Assembly: GCA_050291245.1 (NCBI GenBank)
Contig: JBNKJP010000067.1
Location: 62,001-126,000 of the forward strand
DNA length: 64,000 bases
Source: Thiodiazotropha sp050291245
GTDB taxonomy: Bacteria > Pseudomonadota > Gammaproteobacteria > Chromatiales > Chromatiaceae
Direction: 5' to 3'
Below, piece after piece: positions 51,327-59,249 of the stretch. The position numbers and the translations under genes are program-made. The notes under the pieces are model-generated. The model saw only the letters and a program-made list of their open reading frames with translations, was not told the DNA's origin and did not search any database. The first letter of the stretch is position 1. Every line of letters starts with the position of its first letter.

Positions 51327-53048
51327 TCAGGTCACCTTTAACTGCAGCATCTCTTCACCCTCTTCATCCGAGAGATGCACCGCACAAGCGATACAGGGAT
51401 CGAAGCTGTGGATGGTCCGCAGAATCTCCACCGGTTGCTTCGGATCGTGCAGCTGATGGTTGTCCTGCAGCGCCGCTTCATAGGCACCGGGCTGACCGGA
51501 GGGATCCCGGGGTCCCGCATTCCAGGTGCTGGGCACCACGGCCTGATAGTTGGCGATCTTGCCATCCTCGATCACGATCCAGTGACCCAGAGCGCCGCGA
51601 GGCGCTTCCATAAAACCAACGCCACGGCATTCGCTTGGCCAACTTGATGGATCCCAAAGGCTGTCGTTGAAGGTGGTGACATCCCCCGCCTTGATATTCG
51701 CGATCAGCTGGTCATACCAACCCTGCATGGCGTCAGCCAGGAGTTTGGTCTCCAGGGTTCTGGCAGCGGTGCGGCCCAGGGTCGAAAACAGGGCCCGGGT
51801 AGGCAGATCCAGGGTACTCAGGGTCATTTTCACCAGCTCCTGGGTCTGCTCGTGCCCCTTGGCAAACAGGGTCAGAACCCGCGCCAACGGACCGACTTCC
51901 ACCGGGATACCTTTCCAACGGGGCGCCTTGAGCCATGAGTAGGCCTGTTCCACATCGAGGTGTTCGTAGGGTGGCTCGGGCCCGGTATATTTGAGATTGG
52001 TCTCACCGTCATAGGGATGCAGCCCCTGATCCTTACCGCCTGAGTAGTCGTACCAGGAGTGGCTGATGTGTTCCTGGATCTCCTCGGCACTGTTGAGATC
52101 CAAGGGATGCACGGTGGAGAGGTCACGATCGAGTATCACCCCACTGGGGAAGAAGAAACTGTCCGGGTCGTCCATCGAAGTGGCGGGCAGATCCCCGTAG
52201 CACAGGAAGTTGCCCAGCCCTTCGCCCCGTTCGCCCCAGTCCTTGTAAAATCCGGCAACCGCCAGGGTGTCGGGCACATAGACCTGGTCGGTGAATGCCC
52301 GCATCTTATGGATCACATCCTGTACTAAGGCCAGTTTCTTGGAGTTGATCGCCGAATCGGAATTGAGATCGATGGCCGAGGCGACTCCGCCCACCAGGAA
52401 ATTGGGATGCGGGTTCTTGCCACCGAAGATGGCGTGCAGTTTGACCACATCCCGTTGCCAACTCAGGGCCTCGAGGTAGTGAGCCACCGCCATCAGGTTG
52501 GCCTCCGGCGGCAGCTTGTAACTCGGATGTCCCCAGTAGGCATTGGCGAAGATACCCAATTGCCCGCCATCGACGAACCCTTTGAGCTTCTTCTTTACAT
52601 CGGAAAAGTAACCCGGTGAGGCCTTGGGCCAGTTGCTGAGCGACTGTGCCAGGGCGGCGGTCTGCCCCGGGTCGGCGGACAATGCGGAGACTACATCGAC
52701 CCAATCCAGGGCGTGAAGATGATAAAAGTGCATCACATGATCATGGATGTACTGGGCCCCGATCATCAGGTTACGTATCAGTTGTGCATTGTGCGGGATC
52801 TTGTAGTCGAGGGCATCTTCCACGGCACGTACCGATGCGATACCGTGCACCAGGGTGCAGACGCCGCAGATACGTTGCGCGAAGGCCCAGGCATCCCGAG
52901 GGTCCCGTCCCTTGAGGATGATTTCGATACCCCGCACCATGGTTCCGGAGGAATAGGCGCTGGCGATCTGATCACCCTGCATCTGTGCCTCGATGCGCAG
53001 ATGTCCTTCGATTCTTGTTATCGGATCAACGACGATACGGTCAGTCAT
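51327..53048 (-). CDS. hynL: HynL, large (catalytic) subunit of Isp-type [NiFe] hydrogenase
   Basis: A 573-residue subunit with the NiFe site. Ligand pairs are intact: C61 and C64 in RICGVC, C552 and C555 in DPCIACAVH. Fifteen residues (LSDEEGEEMLQLKVT) follow the His and would be cut by the maturation protease after nickel insertion. Together with hynS, isp1 and isp2 it forms a membrane-bound hydrogenase of the group 1e type known from Thiocapsa and Allochromatium. It is reversible and linked to sulfur metabolism there. A MITE-like repeat lies in the 139-bp gap after isp2, which is unusual inside this operon. Confidence 0.97.
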   Translation of the reverse strand: MTDRIVVDPITRIEGHLRIEAQMQGDQIASAYSSGTMVRGIEIILKGRDPRDAWAFAQRICGVCTLVHGIASVRAVEDALDYKIPHNAQLIRNLMIGAQYIHDHVMHFYHLHALDWVDVVSALSADPGQTAALAQSLSNWPKASPGYFSDVKKKLKGFVDGGQLGIFANAYWGHPSYKLPPEANLMAVAHYLEALSWQRDVVKLHAIFGGKNPHPNFLVGGVASAIDLNSDSAINSKKLALVQDVIHKMRAFTDQVYVPDTLAVAGFYKDWGERGEGLGNFLCYGDLPATSMDDPDSFFFPSGVILDRDLSTVHPLDLNSAEEIQEHISHSWYDYSGGKDQGLHPYDGETNLKYTGPEPPYEHLDVEQAYSWLKAPRWKGIPVEVGPLARVLTLFAKGHEQTQELVKMTLSTLDLPTRALFSTLGRTAARTLETKLLADAMQGWYDQLIANIKAGDVTTFNDSLWDPSSWPSECRGVGFMEAPRGALGHWIVIEDGKIANYQAVVPSTWNAGPRDPSGQPGAYEAALQDNHQLHDPKQPVEILRTIHSFDPCIACAVHLSDEEGEEMLQLKVT

Positions 53049-53090
53049 CTTCTCTCGTCTCCTATCGGTACGATGGCGCTAGTCACCAAA

Positions 53091-53176
53091 GGCACTTAAT
53101 CTTTAGTCAACAACCCTCGTCATCCCGGCATACGCCGGGATGACGAAAATCTAGCGCATTAACGTAAGTCAGTGCC
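53091..53176. repeat. MITE-like 86-bp palindromic element between isp2 and hynL
   Basis: It starts GGCACTTAATC and ends TAAGTCAGTGCC, i.e. imperfect inverted ends. The centre CGTCATCCCGGC-ATAC-GCCGGGATGACG (53118-53145) is a perfect 12-bp hairpin of family B. It lies in the leader of hynL within the hydrogenase operon. Confidence 0.7.
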
Positions 53177-53187
53177 ATTCGGGCCAG

Positions 53188-54456
53188 TCACTCTTTATCT
53201 TCCACCAGATGCTCGGCAATCATTTCAGTCAATCCAACCACCGGGATCTCCATGCTGTAGGCCTCCAAGCCCTCTTCGATCACCAGCCGGCAGTTGGCGC
53301 AGGCCGTTACCAGGGTTTCCACGTTGAGTTCGTCCAGCTGGGTTTTCTTGCGTTTGAAGGCCTTCAAACGCAACTCTTCGGCCCGTTCATTGGCGCTCAC
53401 CCCGCCTCCGCCGCCGCAACACCAGTTCATCTCACGACTGTCGTGCATATCGACGAAATTGCTCGCCACCATGTTCAGCAGATTGCGCGGCGGTTCAAGC
53501 ACCCCGCCCTTGCGCACGATCTGGCAGGGATCGTGAAAGGTCAGCCGGGCCTCCTCAACCCCTTGCGTCTTCATCCGGCCACTGCGTCGGAGTTCATCCA
53601 ACAATTCCAGGATGTGAACGACCTTGAAGTTGTAGGGACGACCAATCAGATTGGGTCCCTCCCAGCGGATCGCGGTATAGGCGTGGCCGCACTCCGGACT
53701 GATCACATACTTGACCTTGAGTTTCTCCGCCGCCACGACCACCCGGTTTACCAGTTCCCGGGCGATATCGGACGAACCGATCTGAATCCCGGAGTTGGTG
53801 GCCTCGAAGGCCTCGGAACTCAGGGTCCAGGTCACCTGGGCCTGCTTGAAGATACGTGCCAGGGCCTCTAGGTATTCCGGAAAATTGATGATCTCCATAG
53901 AGGAGAGCAAGGCCATGTAGTCGACCCCTTCCTGATCCACCGGGATGCTCAGACCGGTATCGGCCTCAACGTGCTTGATCTGGGCCGCCAACGCGGGATA
54001 CTTCACCCCCATGGGACTGCCCAGGGTTACCGCCCGACGGCTGGCCGCTTTCACACCTTCCGGCGAGTAGCCCGCCGCCACCATGCCTTCACGGGCCACA
54101 CGGATCATATGGCTGATGTCATTGCCGACCGGGCAGACCATGGAGCAACGGCCGCACATTGTGCAACCGTCGTAGATCAGCGTCTCCCACTCTTCCAGCA
54201 AGGCGTCGGTGACCGGTTCAGCGAGACCGAGTTTCGACTTGACGCGCCCCCAAAGGGTGTATTCCTGCTCCCAGACCCGGCGCAAGGGTTCAAGCTTATG
54301 GATCGGGGTGTACTTGGGGTCACCGGTTTCGGTGTAGAACAGACAGGCCTCGGCACACATGCCGCAATTCACACAACTGGAGAAGAACGCGGCGACCGGT
54401 GCGCTCATCTGCTCACGAAAGGCGTTCATGCCTCGTTCAAGGGTTGCCTCGCTCAT
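53188..54456 (-). CDS. isp2: Isp2, HdrD-like iron-sulfur subunit of the hydrogenase complex
   Basis: A 422-residue cytoplasmic electron-transfer protein. Two 4Fe-4S motifs are in the N-terminal third: CGMCAEACLFY near 32-42 and CTMCGRCSMVCPVGND near 97-112. The C-terminal half has CCG-domain marks: DPCQ and CCGGGGGV, with a second part ending in TACANCRLV. This is the HdrD/DsrK-like arrangement of Isp2. It probably passes electrons between the hydrogenase, the Isp1 membrane cytochrome and a thiol or disulfide substrate. It overlaps isp1 by 4 bp (ATGA). Confidence 0.95.
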   Translation of the reverse strand: MSEATLERGMNAFREQMSAPVAAFFSSCVNCGMCAEACLFYTETGDPKYTPIHKLEPLRRVWEQEYTLWGRVKSKLGLAEPVTDALLEEWETLIYDGCTMCGRCSMVCPVGNDISHMIRVAREGMVAAGYSPEGVKAASRRAVTLGSPMGVKYPALAAQIKHVEADTGLSIPVDQEGVDYMALLSSMEIINFPEYLEALARIFKQAQVTWTLSSEAFEATNSGIQIGSSDIARELVNRVVVAAEKLKVKYVISPECGHAYTAIRWEGPNLIGRPYNFKVVHILELLDELRRSGRMKTQGVEEARLTFHDPCQIVRKGGVLEPPRNLLNMVASNFVDMHDSREMNWCCGGGGGVSANERAEELRLKAFKRKKTQLDELNVETLVTACANCRLVIEEGLEAYSMEIPVVGLTEMIAEHLVEDKE

Positions 54457-55115
54457 GACTGAACTCCTCTGCGTCCGGCCATGGCGCCGTTATACCAACG
54501 GGCCAGGGCGAAGGTAAATGCATGCATCAGCTTGGTGAAGGGAAACACCACCATGAGCAGTTCAACACTGAGAATATGCAGCCCGAGTCCCAGGGTGTAG
54601 GGATCGATCATCCGGTGATAGGCCAGATACCCGCTCAATACAGGCAGGAAGGTGACCAACCAGGTCAGGTAGTCTTCAGTTCCGCTCAAAAACCGCTTGA
54701 CCGGGTGATTCAGGCGACTGAACAGCATCGCAAGCAGGGTCACGATGGTGACCGCGGCCACCGCATCCACCAGGTTGCTGGCGATACCGGGCCATTTCAG
54801 CCCCAAGGTGGCATGTATCAGCTCGATGTGGGGAACGAACAGAAACAGGCTGATGAGGAATCCGATATGCCAGATATATCCCCCCACGACTGTGAATGGC
54901 GAGCGTTTGAAAGTACCCTGTTCCGGGGCGGTCCGGGTGACCAGGGTCAGCAGGCCCGATCCCAGTTCCGCACCGCGGGGCTCTGCAAAGTCGGGTCTGC
55001 GACCGATCACCAGGATCTCGAGAATCCTGATCAGAATACCTACCACAAAGATCACCAGGGCGATATCGAAGCCCGGCCCACGAACCCACAGTAGAAAATC
55101 GATTGATTCACTCAT
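54453..55115 (-). CDS. isp1: Isp1, membrane cytochrome b subunit (NarI/DsrM-like)
   Basis: A 220-residue inner-membrane protein with about five helices, of the NarI-like haem b family. His residues in the helices (for example VGGYIWHIGFLISLFLFVPH near 72-91, written in parts, and YHRMID near 165) are candidate haem ligands. It links quinones to Isp2, and is placed between the small subunit and isp2 as in Thiocapsa roseopersicina. Both ends overlap neighbouring genes by 4 bp, which implies tight coupling and stoichiometric production. Confidence 0.93.
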   Translation of the reverse strand: MSESIDFLLWVRGPGFDIALVIFVVGILIRILEILVIGRRPDFAEPRGAELGSGLLTLVTRTAPEQGTFKRSPFTVVGGYIWHIGFLISLFLFVPHIELIHATLGLKWPGIASNLVDAVAAVTIVTLLAMLFSRLNHPVKRFLSGTEDYLTWLVTFLPVLSGYLAYHRMIDPYTLGLGLHILSVELLMVVFPFTKLMHAFTFALARWYNGAMAGRRGVQS

Positions 55116-56218
55116 GATTTCTTATCCAGATCGTCAATGGTTACGGTTTCATGCTGTTGTTTCGCCTTGGCCTGGGTGCTGCGGTTGAGGGCTCCGGCGG
55201 CTGCGCCCAGGGCCACACCGGCTGCCGCCACATAACCCAGGTTGCGGGTCAGGTCGCTGTCTGGAATGGACAGGGCCTTGTAGAAGCCTCCCGCATCCCA
55301 GAAATTGGGCTCTGAGCATCCGAGACAACCGTGCCCCGATTCCACTGGCCAACTGGTACCCTGGTTCCACTTCGCGGTCGCGCAGGCATTCCGGGTCATC
55401 GGGCCTTTGCAACCCAGACGAAACAGACACCAGCCCTTACGCGCACCCTCATCATCGAAGGTCTCGGCAAACAACCCTTTGTCATAGAATGGACGCCGGT
55501 AGCAGCGGTCGTGGATGCTCTGACCGTAAAACACCACCGGCCGACCCAGTTCATCCAGTTCGGGCAGTGAGCCAAAGGTCAGAAAGTGGGCCAGTACGCC
55601 AGTGATGACTGTGGGAATCGGGGGACACCCCGATACATTGAGTACCGGCTTGTCTTTTACGAGATCACCCACAGAGACCGCTCCCGTGGGATTGGGGCTG
55701 GCATGGGGCAGTCCACCGAACGCGGCGCAACTACCCACGGCAATCACCGCGGCGGCACCGGCGACAGTCTCTTCGAGCATCTGTCTGTTACTGATACCGG
55801 CAATGGCCGAAAAGCCCGGATCACCCAGAGGAATCGAGCCGTCGACGACGACGAGATACTGCCCCTCGTTTTCGTGCATCGCTGCCTCACGGGCTGCTTC
55901 AGCCGCCTCTCCGGCCGCCGCCTGCAGGGTGTGGTGATAGTCGAGTGAGATATAGTCGAATATCAGGTTTTCCACGCTGGGTGAATGGCTGCGGGTCAGG
56001 GACTCAGTACAGCCGGTGCACTCCTGGAAGGACAACCAGATCACCGAAGGCCGTTTAGCGCGCTCCAATGCTTGCGCGATAGCCGGCACCATCGACGGAG
56101 GCAGGGCCATGAGGGATGCGGTGGCCGCACAAAATTTGAGAAACCCTCGCCGGGTCACCCCAAATTCCCGCAGGCTTTCACCGAGCGTTCTTGAGTATGG
56201 ATTTTTTTGATCAGTCAT
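55112..56218 (-). CDS. hynS: HynS, small subunit of Isp-type [NiFe] hydrogenase
   Basis: A 368-residue subunit with a Tat signal (TRRGFLKF at 22-29) and iron-sulfur ligands: CTGC near 67-70, GSCAAFGG, SGCPP, then DRCYRR, CLFRLGCKGP and GCLGCSEP. The three clusters (4Fe-4S, 3Fe-4S, 4Fe-4S) should pass electrons to HynL. A C-terminal hydrophobic helix (about 312-335, Gly/Ala-rich) probably anchors the heterodimer in the membrane. I chose ATG 56218, with AGGAG five bases upstream. Two palindromes lie just upstream of the start. Confidence 0.96.
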   Translation of the reverse strand: MTDQKNPYSRTLGESLREFGVTRRGFLKFCAATASLMALPPSMVPAIAQALERAKRPSVIWLSFQECTGCTESLTRSHSPSVENLIFDYISLDYHHTLQAAAGEAAEAAREAAMHENEGQYLVVVDGSIPLGDPGFSAIAGISNRQMLEETVAGAAAVIAVGSCAAFGGLPHASPNPTGAVSVGDLVKDKPVLNVSGCPPIPTVITGVLAHFLTFGSLPELDELGRPVVFYGQSIHDRCYRRPFYDKGLFAETFDDEGARKGWCLFRLGCKGPMTRNACATAKWNQGTSWPVESGHGCLGCSEPNFWDAGGFYKALSIPDSDLTRNLGYVAAAGVALGAAAGALNRSTQAKAKQQHETVTIDDLDKKS

Positions 56219-56235
56219 CTCCGCTCCTATCACTC

Positions 56236-56287
56236 CACTCGTCACGAGTGATTCTCATCAGGCTTTGACGATCGTTGTTAATCGTCA
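56236..56287. promoter_or_regulatory. Two perfect palindromes upstream of hynS
   Basis: CACTCGT-C-ACGAGTG at 56236-56250 is a perfect 15-base palindrome 17 bp before the hynS start. TGACGAT (56266-56272), eight bases, ATCGTCA (56281-56287) is the second. No TGGCAC-N5-TTGC sigma-54 site is seen. These are candidate operators for hydrogenase control. Confidence 0.5.
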
Positions 56288-56366
56288 CCGAATTTTTATC
56301 GTTCAATGAGACCCCTGAGGGTACTTGCTCTTTGACTGTCGCCCACCTACTACGCTGGGTTCTGTT

Positions 56367-56388
56367 CGGCTCGACGGATGTCGAGCCG
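56367..56388. terminator. Strong hairpin between the hydrogenase accessory gene and hynS
   Basis: CGGCTCGAC (56367-56375), GGAT, GTCGAGCCG (56380-56388): a perfect 9-bp stem 8 bp after the upstream gene's stop. No T-tract follows on the minus strand, so it may act as a processing or stability element rather than a full terminator. Confidence 0.45.
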
Positions 56389-56395
56389 CGTGTAA

Positions 56396-56821
56396 TTATG
56401 CCGTGTCATGCACCTCCAGCCGGTCCTGCAACCGCGCAAGGGCATCCCGGATATCCTCTGCCTGGGACTGGACGATTTCAGGAATGCCGCCGATCTCCAC
56501 CTGCAGGGCGACCCGTTCGTTTTCCGCGTTACGGTGATCCACGACCCAGATCCCGGAATAGGCGCTTTCCCAGATTCGGCTGTCCCCCAGCGAGCGCAGG
56601 GTTATGTCAACCTCACCCTTGCCGAGAAAATCCAACAGGATCTGTTCATCCCCCGGTCCGAAAGGGATGGCGCGAAGATCGATTGTGGTGCGGATGCCTT
56701 CCTGCGCGTAGCGACTCAACGCGTGGAAGATTTCATGCTGAATGGGATTGGCGTTGTGGTGATTGATGGGGGGATCGTCAGAGGACGCGACCACCACCGC
56801 GATGTCCTGAAGACGTTGCAT
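56396..56821 (-). CDS. HupH/HyaF-type hydrogenase expression/formation protein (C-terminal domain)
   Basis: A 141-residue protein that carries only the conserved C-terminal region of HupH/HyaF: ILLDFLGKGEVDITLRSLG near 60-78 and IWESAYSGIWVVDHRN near 82-97, which match the LLDxLGxGEV and GIWxVxH pattern of the family. HyaF/HupH proteins work with HyaE in small-subunit maturation of Tat-exported hydrogenases. Full-length members are near 280 residues, so this may be a short form. It lies upstream of hynS on the same strand, with a hairpin in between. Confidence 0.7.
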   Translation of the reverse strand: MQRLQDIAVVVASSDDPPINHHNANPIQHEIFHALSRYAQEGIRTTIDLRAIPFGPGDEQILLDFLGKGEVDITLRSLGDSRIWESAYSGIWVVDHRNAENERVALQVEIGGIPEIVQSQAEDIRDALARLQDRLEVHDTA

Positions 56822-57023
56822 TCATAAGACTCCTGAACGAAGCATATACATAAGAATATCACTGATTCCTGATGTTAGTGCTGACCTGAGTCATCTTGTA
56901 TTGAAAATCCGAGTTTGATGTAAAGACAGACATCCCGTATTGGCGGACAGACTACCCCGGTTCCATCACCCCTTTGCAGCACAAGTATAGACAGATCTGA
57001 AATTTCCGTCTGAGCGTTCCACC

Positions 57024-57512
57024 TCACTGGGCCGCCAGCGGATCAGCCTCCCACTCCCTGAGCAGTACCAGGATCATCTCTATCGCCTGGTCGATCGCTT
57101 CCGACACCACCGAACTGGGCGACTCACCCCAATCCAATTCCAGTGGCTCGATGCCGACCAGACAGCGTCTTGCCGGAAGGGTTTCAGAGAGCCGGGCAAT
57201 GTCCAGCAGATCACCCAGACTCACCTCATGGACACTTGCCCGGTTGCCTTTCAAGTAGTCGTCCATCTCAGCCTCCCGGTATATCCGTACCGTTCCCGGA
57301 GGCTGTTTCATACGGGCGGCATCAACCACGATCAACCCGGAAGCCCGTGCGATGGGTTCGGCCAGGGTAAAACTCAGGGTCCCGCCATCGAGATACTCAA
57401 CCCCCGGAAGTGCCCCGGTTGCGGCCCGCATTCGGTGGATCAGGTGAACCCCCACCCCCTCGTCACTAAGCAGAGTATTACCAATGCCGAGAATTAAAGT
57501 ACTTTGTGTCAT
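57024..57512 (-). CDS. hynD: HynD-type hydrogenase maturation protease
   Basis: A 162-residue peptidase. The start ILGIGNTLLSDEGVGVHLI carries the nickel-binding Glu in the DEG motif (about E18), and the second acidic residue is in VEYLDGGTLSF (about D41). It removes the C-terminal tail of HynL after nickel insertion; that 15-residue tail is present in this window, so the pair is complete. It lies 200 bp upstream of the accessory gene on the same strand and diverges from hypC. Confidence 0.95.
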   Translation of the reverse strand: MTQSTLILGIGNTLLSDEGVGVHLIHRMRAATGALPGVEYLDGGTLSFTLAEPIARASGLIVVDAARMKQPPGTVRIYREAEMDDYLKGNRASVHEVSLGDLLDIARLSETLPARRCLVGIEPLELDWGESPSSVVSEAIDQAIEMILVLLREWEADPLAAQ

Positions 57513-57609
57513 GCTGGTCGCTACCCTTGTGGTTGTTACATTTTTCTCTTGAACCGCCGATGAAGTGACTGAGAGAATGGTCGCCTCTGATGTGAGTGAT
57601 GGTTATATC

Positions 57610-57852
57610 ATGTGTCTCGGCATCCCCATGCAGATCATGCATATCGACGGATACACCGCCACCTGCGAGGCCAAGGGCGTCACGCGGGTTGTCAATCTGT
57701 TCATGCTCCAGCACGAAACCCTTCAAACCGGAGATTTCGTGGTCGTACATCTGGGCTACGCCATTGAAAAGGTTGCCCCGGAGGAAGCCGCATCCGCCTG
57801 GGAAATCTATGATGAAATGCTCGCAAAACTGAATTCACCATTCATAAGTTAA
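57610..57852 (+). CDS. hypC: HypC/HupF family hydrogenase assembly chaperone
   Basis: An 80-residue chaperone that starts MCLGIPMQIMHIDG; the Cys at position 2 is essential in HypC for carrying the Fe(CN)2CO group to the large subunit. The family length is 75-95. The rest matches (VNLFMLQHETLQTGDFVVVHLGYAIEKV in two parts). It is alone: hypA, B, D, E and F are not in the window and should be elsewhere. The gene is divergent from hynD. The reading frame extends upstream, but the conserved Cys2 fixes the start. Confidence 0.93.
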   Translation: MCLGIPMQIMHIDGYTATCEAKGVTRVVNLFMLQHETLQTGDFVVVHLGYAIEKVAPEEAASAWEIYDEMLAKLNSPFIS

Positions 57853-58171
57853 GTGTGATTAGCGTAATCCGGAATCGGGCAAGCCGCATCAGCCCCAATG
57901 GCGCTGAGGATGGAATCCGTGAATATCGCACCGTCAGGCTTTCCCGATCCCGGCATACGCCGGAATGACAATGGCTATTGATGGCTATTGGCTTTGCTCT
58001 GCCCCCCATCGTACGCCCGATGGGCGAACCATTCCTTCCCGACAACCCACCGAATCTGTAATGGGGTACGCCAGTCCCCTCAGCCGGGGCAGATGGCCTG
58101 GCTGAAACACAAACCGGAAGTTTTGGGTCTATAGTTGTATTAATAACCCATCAATTTACTTTGTAATCGCA
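57853..58171. other. 319-bp intergenic region after hypC
   Basis: No gene is seen. It holds a family B repeat at 57944-57969 whose flank matches the copy at 19835, a tandem ATGGCTATTG pair at 57971-57990, and a hairpin CCCATCG-TACGCC-CGATGGG at 58005-58024. The last 50 bases are AT-rich and probably contain the promoter of the next gene. Confidence 0.6.
57944..57969. repeat. Palindromic repeat family B copy
   Basis: ATCCCGGCATACGCCGGAAT centre, preceded by ATCGCACCGTCAGGC, which also precedes the copy at 19835-19860. The shared flank shows that the repeat unit is longer than the hairpin. Confidence 0.65.
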
Positions 58172-59035
58172 ATGCGTAGACTCAGACAGCGAATCATGCA
58201 GTGGATCTCGGATTGGCTGACCAAAGAGGGACCGCCGGCCACCTCCCCTCTGTGTGATTTCAGTCGCCTCAGCTATGAACTGCGCCCAGGAGACGTCCTG
58301 CTGGTGGAGGGTCGCAGCCGGGTCAGCCAGGTTATCAAAACCATTACTCAGAGTAACTGGACCCACTCGGCCTTGTATATCGGTCGTATCTACGACATTC
58401 GGGACCCGAAGCTGCAGCAACGGGTACGGATGAGCTATCACGGCGATTTGTCTGAGCAACTGCTGGTTGAAGCCTTGCTGGGTATTGGCACCGTCGTCAC
58501 GCCGATCTCCAAGTACCGCCGGGACCATCTGCGTATCTGTCGTCCAAGCGGACTCGAACCCGAAGATGCCCATAAGGTGGTAACACACGCCATCCAGCAC
58601 CTGGGTCTCGATTATGACATGCGCCATATGCTGGATCTGGCCCGCTTTTTCCTGCCCTGGGCTATCCTGCCCAGACACTGGCGTTCCAGCCTGTTCGAGC
58701 ACAATGCCGGTCCACCGACCCGGACCGTGTGTTCATCCATGCTGGCATCCGCGTTCAATGAGGTCAATTTTCCCATTCTGCCCTTTATTGACCGGGACGA
58801 AGACGGGAGTTTGAGATTCTTCAAACGCAATCCCCGACTGATCACACCCAAGGATTTCGATTACTCTCCCTATTTCGACATCATCAAATACCCCTTCCTC
58901 GGTCTGGATGATCTCGCGGTTTACCGGCGGCTGCCATGGGGCGATGAGGACAGGCTCTACAATGATGACGCACGGGCGTTTACCGCGGCGACCCGTGGTG
59001 AGATCGCTCCTAGTGTGGTGCAACGTATAAAGTGA
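58172..59035 (+). CDS. YiiX/YebB-like NlpC/P60 family (permuted papain-fold) hydrolase
   Basis: A 287-residue protein with the permuted NlpC/P60 order: YELRPGDVLLVEG near 35-47, His in NWTHSALYIGR near 62-72, and the nucleophile Cys in TRTVCSSMLASAF near 184-196. Members of the YiiX group hydrolyse amide or ester bonds of unknown peptides or lipids. No signal peptide is seen. Its last three codons and stop are inside a 50-bp repeat that also ends the histidine kinase gene. It is followed by a 214-bp gap before the acyl-CoA ligase. Confidence 0.78.
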   Translation: MRRLRQRIMQWISDWLTKEGPPATSPLCDFSRLSYELRPGDVLLVEGRSRVSQVIKTITQSNWTHSALYIGRIYDIRDPKLQQRVRMSYHGDLSEQLLVEALLGIGTVVTPISKYRRDHLRICRPSGLEPEDAHKVVTHAIQHLGLDYDMRHMLDLARFFLPWAILPRHWRSSLFEHNAGPPTRTVCSSMLASAFNEVNFPILPFIDRDEDGSLRFFKRNPRLITPKDFDYSPYFDIIKYPFLGLDDLAVYRRLPWGDEDRLYNDDARAFTAATRGEIAPSVVQRIK

Positions 59036-59058
59036 ACCTATCAGCGTGACGCTAAGGG
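59009..59058 (+). repeat. 50-bp gene-end repeat, copy 2 (end of the YiiX-like gene)
   Basis: Read in gene direction it begins CCTAGTGTGGTGCAACG and ends GACGCTAAGGG. It encodes the last eight residues of the gene plus the TGA. Copy 1 ends the histidine kinase gene 12 kb away, in the same orientation relative to its gene. Confidence 0.8.
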
Positions 59059-59249
59059 AAGCTGATCAATAACGGTGCAGGGCCGCTGATCACCCCTTCG
59101 CGTCAGGAGTCGTTATGATTGTTCTACCCGGATGACGGATGAGCGAACTATGCTCACATAAAATGCTATTCTTCCCTGGAACCCGATAAGAACAAGGAAA
59201 CCGCCCCGGGAAGGGCAACGGAGAGATCGATTCGAAGAATAATCAAAAC

